Positions 1 to 8,075 of a stretch of 60,457 nucleotides of DNA are shown piece after piece. Numbering within the stretch: position 1 is the stretch's first letter; every line of letters begins with the position of its first letter. The translations under genes and the position numbers were made by a program. Location: positions 1 to 60,457 of the forward strand of contig JAFATG010000323.1 of the NCBI GenBank assembly GCA_019244055.1, given 5' to 3'. The notes beneath the pieces were generated by a model. The model saw nothing but the letters and a program-made list of their open reading frames with translations, made no database searches and was not told the DNA's origin. The DNA comes from Acidobacteriaceae bacterium. GTDB taxonomy: Bacteria; Acidobacteriota; Terriglobia; Bryobacterales; Bryobacteraceae.

Positions 1-1
1 T

Positions 2-961
2 CACGAGTATCAGGGCCGGTTGGCGGAGCGTCTCGCAAAAATCAGCGGATTGAAGCGCAGTTTCTTTTGTAATTCCGGCGCCGAAGCCATGGAAGGTGCC
101 CTGAAGATGATCCGCGCGCACGGCAATGCGGTCTGCGGGGAAAAAACTGAAATCATTTCCCTCGAAAATTCTTTTCACGGCCGCACGCTCGGAGCGCTCT
201 CGATTACGGGTCAGCCGAAGTACCGCAAGGATTTCGAACCGCTTGTGCCAGGTGCGCGCTTTGTTCCGCGTAACGATATCACGGCGCTCGAAGCCGCCGT
301 GAGTGAAAAAACAGCCGGCATTGTTTTGGAATTTATTCAGGGCGAAGGGGGAATTCTTCCTATTTCCGAGGAGTTTGCTCGCAAGGCCCGGGAGCTGGCC
401 GACCGGTACAACGCATTGATGGTATTCGATGAGATCCAGTGCGGTGTAGGGCGGCCAGGGGCCTACTTCGCGTATCAGTTACTCGATCCGGTTTTGATGC
501 CGGATATCGTGATTGCGGCGAAGCCAATGGCGTGCGGGATTCCGCTCGGCGTAATCATCGCGAACGAGAACGCGGCTCAGTCAATTAAATCCGGGATGCA
601 CGGGTCCACTTACGGTGGTGGGCCGCTCGCCTGCCGCGTGGCGCTGGAATTCTTCGATGTCCTCGATGAATTGCTTCCATCTATCAACAGCGTGGGCGGC
701 TATTTCCGGATGCGCCTCACGGAGCTCATGCGATCGTTTCCTTTCATCAAGGAAGTCCGCGGCCCCGGGCTCATGATCGGCGTGGAAATCGAGTTTCCGT
801 GCAAGAACTTCGTGCTGGAAGGTATGAAGGAAGGCGTGCTGTTCAATTGCACGCACGATACGGTGCTTCGGTTTCTGCCCCCGTATATCCTGACCGAGCA
901 GGATGTCGATCGCGCGGCGATTGCGCTGAGAAGAGTGTTCGAGCGGGGCAAGCCGGCCTGA
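2..961 (+). CDS. argD: Acetylornithine-type class III aminotransferase (5' end cut by window)
   Basis: PLP-dependent class III aminotransferase of the acetylornithine/succinyldiaminopimelate group, which would transfer the omega-amino group of an ornithine derivative to 2-oxoglutarate in arginine synthesis. The frame is open from base 2, so the N-terminus lies outside the window. Visible family motifs are NSGAEAMEGALK (cofactor phosphate binding), FHGRTLGALSITG, EFIQGEGG, DEIQCGVGR, and the PLP lysine in AAKPMACG (codon 521-523). The sequence after the lysine (MACGIPLG) is less glycine-rich than in typical ArgD, so another class III subgroup such as a GABA or ornithine aminotransferase is possible. 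No arginine gene is visible nearby. The next 117 nt hold nothing I recognise. Confidence 0.75.
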   Translation, partial: HEYQGRLAERLAKISGLKRSFFCNSGAEAMEGALKMIRAHGNAVCGEKTEIISLENSFHGRTLGALSITGQPKYRKDFEPLVPGARFVPRNDITALEAAVSEKTAGIVLEFIQGEGGILPISEEFARKARELADRYNALMVFDEIQCGVGRPGAYFAYQLLDPVLMPDIVIAAKPMACGIPLGVIIANENAAQSIKSGMHGSTYGGGPLACRVALEFFDVLDELLPSINSVGGYFRMRLTELMRSFPFIKEVRGPGLMIGVEIEFPCKNFVLEGMKEGVLFNCTHDTVLRFLPPYILTEQDVDRAAIALRRVFERGKPA

Positions 962-1078
962 CCAGATCGCGAGCGGACAGCGAGCGGCATCGGCCCCAGA
1001 GCAGCACAGGCCTGACCCCGCGTGTTGACTTCAGTTTGCACGTATCCATAACATAGGCACCTAGGGCAGGGAATTGAA

Positions 1079-3406
1079 TTGATCGGGCGAACTGTCTCCC
1101 ATTACCGCGTTCAGGAAAGGTTAGGCTCGGGCGGAATGGGTGTCGTCTACAGAGCGACCGACATTCGCTTGGGCCGCTCCGTTGCGCTGAAATTTCTTCC
1201 TGAAGATCTCGCCAAAGGCACGCAAGCCCCGGTACGTTTTCAACATGAGGCGCAGGCCGCGTCGGCGCTGAATCATCCGAATATCTGCACTATCTACGAC
1301 ATTGGTGAAGACGATGGGAAAGTGTTCATTGTCATGGAGCTGTTGTTAGGACAGACTTTGAATGAGCACATCACTCGGGGACGGCCAAAGCTCGATGACC
1401 TGCTGAAGCTCGCGATTCAGGTCACTGATGCGGTGGAAGCGGCGCACAGGGCAGGGATAATTCATCGCGACATCAAGCCCGCAAACATCTTTATCACCGA
1501 TCGAGGCGAAGCGAAGATTCTTGATTTCGGGCTGGCGAAAATGCAGGAGCTAGGGAGCAGGAATCAGAAACCAGAAGGCCCAGGGCTCTATCATCTGGCC
1601 GCTGTTGGCGGCGCTCCTACGGCATTGATGGATCCTGGCCGCCTCACCAGCCCTGGTGTCGTGATTGGCACGGCGGCCTATATGTCTCCCGAACAGGCAC
1701 GAGGCGAGCAACTGGATGCTCGCACCGATCTATTTAGCTGGGGTGCCGTCCTCTACGAATTGGCAACTGGCCGGCAGGCGTTCCCGGGAGACACCCTCGC
1801 CATCACATTTGACGCAATACTCAACCGAACTCCTGTTTCGCCTTCACGCTTGAATCCTGAGTTGACCTCGGAATTCGATACCATCGTCGATCGCTGCCTG
1901 GAAAAGGATCGCAGCGGGCGCTACTCTCACGCCTCAGTCTTACTTGCCGACTTGCGACGGCTGAAGCGCCAGGCCGATACAGGGCAGATACAGGTCCGGC
2001 AAGTCAACCGGTCTCCCGGATTCGCGGATTCCATTGCTGTTTTTCCGTTCGGGAATGCCGGAGCCGATCCGGAGATGGAATATTTGAGCGACGGCATCAC
2101 GGAAACCACTATTAACAGCCTTTCGCGAATAACAGGCCTGCGTGTCGTCCCTCGCACGACGATGTTTCGATACCGTGGAAGCGCTGCGGACCCCATCGAA
2201 GCAGCTCGAGAGCTGCGGGCCCGTACTGTCCTGACAGGTCGAGTTACGCAACGCGGTGACGATTTGATCGTCGATGTGGAGCTTGTCGATACCGCTCTGG
2301 AGTCACAACTCTGGGGAGAGAAGTACAAACGAAACAGCTCGGATATCTTCGCGGTTCAGGAAGGAATCGTTAGCGAAGTCTCAAAGAGGTTGCGCCTGCA
2401 ACTGAGCGATGAGGAGAATGAATATCTCGTCCGGCGTCCCACTCAGAACCGCGAGGCGTATCACCTCCTCATAAAAGGCAGGTATTACGCCAACCAGTGG
2501 AGCCCCGAGGGGCTCAGCAAAGGACTCCAATACGCGCGTCAAGCGATTGACGCGGATCCCGCCTATGCCGAAGCTTACGCCCTACTCGCCTATGTTTACA
2601 TCATGCTGGGGTTTCTCGGCCCCACCGACGCGTTTCCCAAAGCGAAGGCCGCAGCGCTCAGAGCGTTAGAAATTGACGAGAGTCTCGCCAGAGCCCATTT
2701 CTCGCTCGGGGTCGTACACCTTCTTTACGACTGGGACTGGACCCGTGCTCAGGCTGAAATTCAGAGAGGGCTCAATTTGGCTCCGAATGACCCTCGTGGC
2801 CATTTTGCATATGGCGAATGGCTGAAAGTGATGGGGCGTTTGGACGAGGCCATCCAGGAATTGGAACGGGCTCTTGATCTTGATCCGTTGTCCAGTCCGA
2901 TCGGGACCAATCTGGCTGGAGCGTACTACTTTGTTCGGAAATATGATCGAGCGCTGGAGCAGATCCGCAAGACGGTGGAACTCGATCCCTCCTTCGGTGC
3001 AGCCCAGACGTTTCTCGCCGTAGTGCTTGCGCGTACAGGCCGTTATGAAGAGGCTATTGCGGAAGCGCGGAAGTGCCTTTCTGTTTCAGGCTCTGAGCTG
3101 GGGGGCACTAGCACTCTAGGACTGGTCTACGCAATTGCGGGCAGAACCGGCGAAGCTCGGAAGATTGTTCACGAGGTCGAAAGTTTGCCGCACGCTCGTA
3201 AACTTACGTCAAGCCTTCCCTATATTTATGGCGCTTTAGGGGATCGGGACGAAGCTATTAAGTGGCTCGAAGAGGCTTATCAGGCGCGCATCAGCACTCT
3301 TCTCTTTAATTATCAGGGGCCGGAACTCGACAGCCTGCGCGGCGATCCCCGCTTCGTCGATCTCCTTCGCCGCATAGGACTACCGGCGGAATCGCAATGG
3401 CGGTAA
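1079..3406 (+). CDS. Ser/Thr protein kinase with TolB-like and TPR regions
   Basis: Hanks-type protein kinase, 775 aa, starting at TTG. Kinase features: glycine loop GSGGMG (residues 16-21), Lys38 in ALKFL, catalytic loop HRDIKPAN (Asp131), DFG (Asp149), and SPE in place of APE in the activation segment. A roughly 50-residue insert separates DFG from SPE. After the kinase comes a segment near residues 318-440 ([32 protein letters not shown]) resembling the TolB-like part of adenylate-cyclase-linked proteins, then TPR-like repeats to the C-terminus. No transmembrane helix is evident, so it should be cytosolic, with the TPRs binding partner proteins. This architecture is common in Acidobacteria. 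The substrate cannot be inferred. Confidence 0.9.
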   Translation: MIGRTVSHYRVQERLGSGGMGVVYRATDIRLGRSVALKFLPEDLAKGTQAPVRFQHEAQAASALNHPNICTIYDIGEDDGKVFIVMELLLGQTLNEHITRGRPKLDDLLKLAIQVTDAVEAAHRAGIIHRDIKPANIFITDRGEAKILDFGLAKMQELGSRNQKPEGPGLYHLAAVGGAPTALMDPGRLTSPGVVIGTAAYMSPEQARGEQLDARTDLFSWGAVLYELATGRQAFPGDTLAITFDAILNRTPVSPSRLNPELTSEFDTIVDRCLEKDRSGRYSHASVLLADLRRLKRQADTGQIQVRQVNRSPGFADSIAVFPFGNAGADPEMEYLSDGITETTINSLSRITGLRVVPRTTMFRYRGSAADPIEAARELRARTVLTGRVTQRGDDLIVDVELVDTALESQLWGEKYKRNSSDIFAVQEGIVSEVSKRLRLQLSDEENEYLVRRPTQNREAYHLLIKGRYYANQWSPEGLSKGLQYARQAIDADPAYAEAYALLAYVYIMLGFLGPTDAFPKAKAAALRALEIDESLARAHFSLGVVHLLYDWDWTRAQAEIQRGLNLAPNDPRGHFAYGEWLKVMGRLDEAIQELERALDLDPLSSPIGTNLAGAYYFVRKYDRALEQIRKTVELDPSFGAAQTFLAVVLARTGRYEEAIAEARKCLSVSGSELGGTSTLGLVYAIAGRTGEARKIVHEVESLPHARKLTSSLPYIYGALGDRDEAIKWLEEAYQARISTLLFNYQGPELDSLRGDPRFVDLLRRIGLPAESQWR

Positions 3407-3539
3407 GGACCGGCCCACACCGACGGACTTCCCGGGTCCAGGCCTTAGTAAGCGAGGCGGCAGAACCCGCAGGCCCGTATGTGGCGTCTGCCAAAGGTCG
3501 AACTACGCCTCTGATAGCATCAGAGCCATCGAGACCGAT

Positions 3540-4106
3540 CTGTATACTGCCCTGAAGGTCACTTGGGCAATTTTCTTCATAATCTGGATCATCGGCGCGT
3601 TCACGTCCAAGCGAAGCCTGCGCCGTCAATCGTGGGCATCTCGCTTCGGTATGGTGGCCATCGCGATCGTCGAATACTTGTTGCTGTTTTGGGCTGCTAG
3701 CTACTTTGGGTTTGCGGAACGGCGGTTCTTGCCGAATTCAGCGATGTACCTCTGGATCGGCTTATTCATGACCATCGCAGGAGTGACGTTTGCAATTTTG
3801 GCGCGGGTCACACTTGGCCGAAACTGGAGCGGGACCGTAACGGTCAAGCAAGACCACGAGTTGATTTGCAATGGTCCTTACGCGGTGGTACGTCATCCCA
3901 TTTACACAGGCATCACGTTTGCGGTATTTGGAACAGTTATCTTCGACGGAAAAATTAGAAGCATCATCTTATTTGTTGCGGCGCTATCAGTACTTATTCA
4001 CAAGATGAAGATCGAAGAGCAATTCATGACCGAACAGTTCGGTTCCGAATACACCAGCTACCGGCAGAAGACCAGGGCATTGGTGCCGTTTCTTTGGTGC
4101 CCATAG
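3540..4106 (+). CDS. Isoprenylcysteine carboxyl methyltransferase-like membrane protein
   Basis: Small integral membrane methyltransferase of the ICMT/PEMT-like family; the bacterial substrate is usually unknown. The C-terminal signature is clear: NGPYAVVRHPIYTG, then a hydrophobic stretch, then EEQFMTEQFGSEYTSYR, which forms the SAM site in this family. The first ATG is at 3651, but the frame stays open upstream and encodes a further helix (WAIFFIIWIIGAF) plus KRSLRRQ, the expected first membrane segment. No ATG, GTG or TTG occurs in frame between the kinase gene and 3651. I placed the start at CTG 3540, just before this helix. The safe alternative is 3651-4106 (151 aa). No Shine-Dalgarno sequence is obvious for either. 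Confidence 0.75.
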   Translation: MYTALKVTWAIFFIIWIIGAFTSKRSLRRQSWASRFGMVAIAIVEYLLLFWAASYFGFAERRFLPNSAMYLWIGLFMTIAGVTFAILARVTLGRNWSGTVTVKQDHELICNGPYAVVRHPIYTGITFAVFGTVIFDGKIRSIILFVAALSVLIHKMKIEEQFMTEQFGSEYTSYRQKTRALVPFLWCP

Positions 4107-4402
4107 CGTTCGTCCAATCAGACCCTTGCACCTCGCGATCGATGATAGTGTGCTCCAACCAGGACAAATTACCCTTGCCGTCAAAACGAGCTACGCCTAC
4201 GGCAGAGAACGGCAACTCAGGGCGGAACATGCGGCCCGGGACAAGCGAGGCCTTGAGCTGCCCACCCGCAATAACCCCAAAGGGCTCGGTTCGACCAATA
4301 GTCGTCCCAATCCGCCAGCGCAGTAGTGCCTGTTAGCACTACGCCGTAACAAACCATCATAGGAATCGCGAGTATCGAGATTCTTACGCCTTGGTTTTTC
4401 AA
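4100..4402 (-). pseudogene. Decayed gene for a small secreted acidobacterial protein
   Basis: A TTG start (4400-4402) preceded by a good Shine-Dalgarno (AGGAGG within 4406-4413) opens a signal peptide (MKNQGVRIS...MVCYGVVLTGTTALA), but the frame stops at 4217 after 61 residues. A second minus-strand frame covering the same DNA continues with a protein-like sequence: TIGRTEPFGVIAGGQLKASL, then PFSAVGVARFDGKGNLSW and LEHTIIDREVQGSDW. That wording matches a secreted family I recall from Acidobacteria, which carries GKGNLSW-like and GTYTVN-like motifs. The similarity fades where the methyltransferase gene ends, near 4100. The simplest reading is one gene with a frameshift near 4300 and a lost 3' part. 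The first frame could also be a real 61-residue exported peptide. Confidence 0.6.
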
Positions 4403-4466
4403 CGTGACCTCCTCGGGGTCAGAGTTCTAGCTCGAAATTTTGGCGGCCCGGCACCTAAGATTCACT

Positions 4467-4988
4467 TCAGGCTTGTGCAGCCCCGGCGTTTCCTAAGGTT
4501 TGGAAGGTTTGGATCCAGATCGGATCGTTCGGATAGTCGGTATAAAATTTGCGCAGTTCCTCCAGCAGCGCATCCCGCCGTTCTAAGGCTTCCTCCTGCT
4601 TGGCATGAACTAGCGCGTTGAACAGGCCTATGGCCAACTGTTCGCGAACCGCTGCATCCTCCCGATAGGCGGCGTGGAGTCGGCGCAGTTCCTCCAGCAG
4701 CGCATCCCGCCGCCGAAGGTCATCCAGGTCAATCGATGAAAGACCCTGCAAGATAACTGGCTTCAGCGCGTTCCAGGTTTCGAGATATCCGGCCAGCGGA
4801 AGTAGGGCCAACCGGATACTCAAAAGCAGAAGGGGCTTCGGCAAGTCCTTCAGCAGAACCTTGACTTCAGAAAATTGATTCCTTTCGGCTTTCTTTGCCA
4901 CCCGGTGGAATTCGTCAAACGATGTCAGTTTCTCGGCGAAGTAATCGCTCGTCCATCGACTGATCGTTCCCGGGTACCCGGCGAGCAA
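4467..4988 (-). CDS. Helical repeat (TPR-like) protein of unknown function
   Basis: 173 aa from TTG 4988, with GAGGAG 9 nt upstream. I do not recognise a specific family. The C-terminal half holds two 44-residue repeats beginning RRDALLEELR, spaced 132 bp, in the manner of TPR/Sel1-like helical repeats in STAND-type and other signalling proteins. The N-terminal part (WTSDYFAEKLTSFDEFHRVA, then leucine-rich LLLLSIRLALLPLAGYLETW) is helical without clear catalytic motifs. It follows manC on the same strand and is in frame with it: after the manC TAG the frame is open all the way to 4467, with no standard start before 4988. It could be a fragment of a longer repeat protein. Confidence 0.5.
   Translation of the reverse strand: MLAGYPGTISRWTSDYFAEKLTSFDEFHRVAKKAERNQFSEVKVLLKDLPKPLLLLSIRLALLPLAGYLETWNALKPVILQGLSSIDLDDLRRRDALLEELRRLHAAYREDAAVREQLAIGLFNALVHAKQEEALERRDALLEELRKFYTDYPNDPIWIQTFQTLGNAGAAQA
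4551..4712. repeat. Two exact 30-bp direct repeats, 132 bp apart
   Basis: The 30 bases at 4551-4580 recur exactly at 4683-4712. On the minus strand they encode RRDALLEELR at the head of two successive 44-residue repeats of the TPR-like protein, so the period is a whole number of codons. Nearly perfect DNA identity here, against lower identity in the rest of each unit, suggests recent duplication or gene conversion. Confidence 0.85.
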
Positions 4989-5036
4989 TTTCAGCAGCTC
5001 CTCGGTTCCTGTGACGGGAACACCATAAACCGAGAC

Positions 5037-6110
5037 CTACAGCAGCTCTTCGCGCCCTCTCGCTTCCAGAGTCTTGACGAGCTTGCTGACATCTTGCGCT
5101 TTTTCGCGGCTTGCGATGAGGAGAGCGTCCGGCGTGTCGACCACGATCAGATTACTTACCCCGACTAAGCCTACTGTTTTAGTCGCTTCCACAAAATTAC
5201 CCCGACTGTCTTCCGTCACCAGGTCGCCGCGGCAAGCGTTTCCCCGAGCGTCCTTGTCGGCGAGGTCATATACGGCCTCCCAACTGCCGACGTCATTCCA
5301 TCCAATGTCATTCAGCGCAATTCCAGCCACATGTTCGGCTTTTTCCGCGATCGCATAGTCTACGGAAATGTTTTCGCAAAGTGGATACAGTTCAGCTAGT
5401 TTCCTAGTGAACGCGCGGTTGCCGAAATCCGGCAAACCAGCCAGCAGAGTAGCAGTTTTGGGCTGGTGGTGGCGCATTAGGTCGAGGATCGCGGCTGCGC
5501 GCCAGAAAAACATCCCGGCATTCCAAAAGAAATGGCCCCGTTCCACGAAGCGCTTGGCCGTGCGCTGGTCCGGCTTCTCTCGGAAGCTGGCAACCGGCAA
5601 CACTTCGCCTTTCCCGGGGATGGTATTTTTCGGAAATTCGATGTAGCCGTACCCAGTCTCAGCCCAGCGAGGTTGAATCCCCAGAACGACCACTTCGTTC
5701 TCTTCTGCCACACGAAAAGCAGTCTTAAGAAAACCGCGGAACTTGGCCTCTTTGAGGATCAGGTGATCAGCCGGAAAAACTCCGATGACGGCCTCTGGAT
5801 CCATTCCGCAGATAATGTGGGCGGCAAGGCCGATGCAGGGCGCGGTGTTGCGCTGCGCCGGCTCTGCGATGATCTGCGCCTTCGGAATCTCGGGTAGCTG
5901 GTTTCGAATCTCGGCCTGCAGTAGTTGGTTCGTGATGACCCAGAGATTTTCGGGCTGGATTAGCGGCTGAAGCCGGTCCACTGTCTGCTGGATCAGCGTT
6001 CTCTCCCCAAAAAAACGAAGAACCTGCTTTGCGTTCCGCTTGCGGCTGCGCGGCCAGAAGCGCGTGCCGCGGCCTCCGGCCATAATCAGGCCGTATCGAT
6101 GATTAGCCAT
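5037..6110 (-). CDS. manC: Mannose-1-phosphate guanylyltransferase
   Basis: Forms GDP-mannose from mannose 1-phosphate and GTP for glycan and exopolysaccharide synthesis. 357 aa. The nucleotide-binding signature near the N-terminus (LIMAGGRGTRFWPRSR) is the GGxGTR(L/F)WP pyrophosphorylase motif. FREKP, the sugar-phosphate binding motif of this family, and FFWNAGMFFW follow. The length fits the short form, without the C-terminal phosphomannose isomerase domain of bifunctional ManC/AlgA. It is convergent with nothing and precedes the TPR-like ORF on the same strand; lepB lies 57 nt upstream in the same direction. The nearest polysaccharide cluster in the window is 18 kb away. Confidence 0.93.
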   Translation of the reverse strand: MANHRYGLIMAGGRGTRFWPRSRKRNAKQVLRFFGERTLIQQTVDRLQPLIQPENLWVITNQLLQAEIRNQLPEIPKAQIIAEPAQRNTAPCIGLAAHIICGMDPEAVIGVFPADHLILKEAKFRGFLKTAFRVAEENEVVVLGIQPRWAETGYGYIEFPKNTIPGKGEVLPVASFREKPDQRTAKRFVERGHFFWNAGMFFWRAAAILDLMRHHQPKTATLLAGLPDFGNRAFTRKLAELYPLCENISVDYAIAEKAEHVAGIALNDIGWNDVGSWEAVYDLADKDARGNACRGDLVTEDSRGNFVEATKTVGLVGVSNLIVVDTPDALLIASREKAQDVSKLVKTLEARGREELL

Positions 6111-6167
6111 AGTTTTGTTTGGAAAGAGATCCGAGGTGAAAGAAACGGCAGTATCCGGAAAAGGCGC

Positions 6168-7019
6168 TTACGGGTTCGGCGAACCAGCGTTAAGCGCCAC
6201 TGGGTGGTCCGGCAGCTTCGAATCGGGGAAGCCGCGGATTACGCGAAATGTTCGATCCCAGCGCGTTCGAGTGAAAAAGTGCTCGCCCAGATCTACTACA
6301 TGATCAACCCACGAATGGACGGAAGCCCCGGCGAGATCTTCGGTGGAGGCGCGGTATGACCAATAAATGAGCAGCGGCTTTCCGATGATGTTGTCGCGCG
6401 GAACGAAGCCCCAGTAGCGGCTATCCAGAGAGTTGTCACGGTTATCGCCCATCGCGAAATAGGAGTTCGGTGGAACCACTGCTTCTCCGTTCACGACGTG
6501 GTGCTCCAGCATGTCTCGCTGAAGTTCCGCCTGGAGTCCTTCGGCAAATGGAGAGGGCTCTCCCGGAAAGTTATCGCGAGCGGGGTCGTAAGGAAACTTG
6601 TGGTAGACATACGGTTCATTCAGCCGCACGCCGTTTCTATACACGATCCGATCAATCATCTTGATGTGATCGCCGGGCACGCCGATAACGCGCTTAACAA
6701 AGGTCTGTGAAATGTCCGCCGGGTATCGAAACACGATAATGTCTCCGTGTTTCGGATTCTCGTAAGGAAGAATGTACTGGCTGAATGGGCCTACCGGCGC
6801 GTAGGCGAGCTTGTCTACGAGCAAGTGGTCTCCGATGAGCAGCGTGTCTTCCATCGATCCGGTGGGAATTACGAAGGCCTGCACCAGCGTCGTGGTGCCG
6901 AATAGGAGCAGCAGAATGGTAACGGTCCATTCAGCAATGCTGTTCCGCGGCGGCTCGCGCTTGGTTTCTACGTGCTTCTCTTTCGTTGTGCGATTGATGG
7001 TAGCGGTTTCTTCAGCCAT
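6168..7019 (-). CDS. lepB: Signal peptidase I
   Basis: Membrane serine/lysine protease that removes signal peptides after Sec or Tat export. 283 aa. One N-terminal transmembrane helix (WTVTILLLLFGTTTLVQAF, about residues 31-49) is followed by box B IPTGSMEDT, which gives nucleophile Ser55, then by KRVIGVPGDHIK, which gives the general base Lys109, and by box E YFAMGDNRDNSLDSR. The N-terminal 30 residues are charged and cytosolic. It is divergent from the BON lipoprotein gene across a 96-nt gap, and manC follows it on the same strand. Confidence 0.96.
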   Translation of the reverse strand: MAEETATINRTTKEKHVETKREPPRNSIAEWTVTILLLLFGTTTLVQAFVIPTGSMEDTLLIGDHLLVDKLAYAPVGPFSQYILPYENPKHGDIIVFRYPADISQTFVKRVIGVPGDHIKMIDRIVYRNGVRLNEPYVYHKFPYDPARDNFPGEPSPFAEGLQAELQRDMLEHHVVNGEAVVPPNSYFAMGDNRDNSLDSRYWGFVPRDNIIGKPLLIYWSYRASTEDLAGASVHSWVDHVVDLGEHFFTRTRWDRTFRVIRGFPDSKLPDHPVALNAGSPNP

Positions 7020-7115
7020 TCAGTTTACTGGGACGAGACCCGAGAGGAAGTTGATCCCGAAACTTTTATTGTATCTGCCGCCGAAATCCCGAAAATTTGA
7101 CAGAATAGTGACACT

Positions 7116-8024
7116 ATGACGAGAACGTATGTACCAGTTTTCATCGCAGTAGGGTTGGGGTGTTTGGCGACCGGATGCGCAAACAAACCGCCTTCAGATC
7201 AGTCGCTGGTGACGGATATTCAATCCAAGTTGTACGCGGACGCGACAACAAAGCCGGCTGGCATAACCGTGACTGCCAAGGATGGAGTAGTCACGCTGAG
7301 CGGTGACGTGCCGAGCTCGGACGTGGAGCTGGAAGCGATGAAGGTCGCCAACGGTACGGCCGGGGTCCGAAGCGTAACCGATCAGATGAAAGTAAACACC
7401 GCGGCAGCGAATCCAGCTCCCGCGCCTCCTCCGTTGGCGCAAGAGTCCACTCCACCCCCCGCGCAAGAGCCCGTGGCTGCTGCTCCAGTAAATCCTCCGC
7501 CGAAACCCAGACCTGTAACGATTCCTGTCGGCACGCGAGTTTCGGTTCGGACGATCGACGCAATCGACTCATCGTCAAGTAGCCCTGGGCAGGTGTTCGG
7601 TGCTTCGCTCGATTCTCCTCTCGTTGTCGGCGACCGCGTTGTTATTCCAGCCGGAGCTAACTGTGGGGTCGCATTGGTGGCATCGAAAGAAGCTGGACGC
7701 ATTAAAGGGCAGAGCGAGCTCGAAGTTCGCCTGGCGAGCATCGATTATCACGGGCGCCCCGTGCAGGTCGATAGCACCGCCGTGACGGAGGCCGGAAAGT
7801 CCCGCGGGAAACAAACCGCCGTACGGACGGGAATCGGGGCCGCTGCGGGAGGGATCATTGGAGGTTTGGCGGGCGGCGGCAAAGGGGCCGCGATCGGAGC
7901 TGCGGCCGGAGGTGGAGCAGGGTTCGGCATTAACGCCTTCACTCATGGACCAAAAGTGAAGATTCCTTCAGAAACTGTGCTGAATTTTCAGCTCCAATCC
8001 CCGCTTGTTTTAGAAAGGCGGTAA
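7116..8024 (+). CDS. BON-domain lipoprotein with C-terminal glycine-zipper region
   Basis: 302 aa. The signal peptide ends in a lipobox (CLATGC, lipidated Cys21). A BON domain follows (SLVTDIQSKLYAD, then ITVTAKDGVVTLSGDVPSSD), a fold thought to bind phospholipid or outer-membrane components. Then comes a Pro/Ala-rich linker near residues 90-130. The C-terminal half has GTRVSVRTIDAIDS, VGDRVVIPAGANCGVALV and a glycine-zipper run (GIGAAAGGIIGGLAGGG), likely membrane-inserting. The C-terminal half matches the layout of the exported protein at 28625-29449. It is probably an envelope-integrity lipoprotein; the exact role is unknown. Confidence 0.85.
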   Translation: MTRTYVPVFIAVGLGCLATGCANKPPSDQSLVTDIQSKLYADATTKPAGITVTAKDGVVTLSGDVPSSDVELEAMKVANGTAGVRSVTDQMKVNTAAANPAPAPPPLAQESTPPPAQEPVAAAPVNPPPKPRPVTIPVGTRVSVRTIDAIDSSSSSPGQVFGASLDSPLVVGDRVVIPAGANCGVALVASKEAGRIKGQSELEVRLASIDYHGRPVQVDSTAVTEAGKSRGKQTAVRTGIGAAAGGIIGGLAGGGKGAAIGAAAGGGAGFGINAFTHGPKVKIPSETVLNFQLQSPLVLERR

Positions 8025-8032
8025 GGGGCCTT

Positions 8033-8069
8033 GAAATGAAAAAACGAACCCAATCGGCGAAGTTCGTTT
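8033..8069 (-). terminator. Rho-independent terminator after ftsH
   Basis: An 8-bp perfect stem (AAACGAAC at 8042-8049 with GTTCGTTT at 8062-8069) and a 12-nt loop. Read on the minus strand it is followed by a run of T at 8044-8039 and then CATTTC. It begins 7 nt past the ftsH stop, as expected for ftsH termination. The facing BON gene ends at 8024, so it may act in both directions, although the plus-strand tail is poor in T. Confidence 0.6.
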
Positions 8070-8075
8070 GGTAAT

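Noticed and set aside
7097-7102. TTGACA as a -35 box for the BON lipoprotein gene
   Set aside because: A -10 box at normal spacing would fall inside the coding region, and no suitable hexamer is there.
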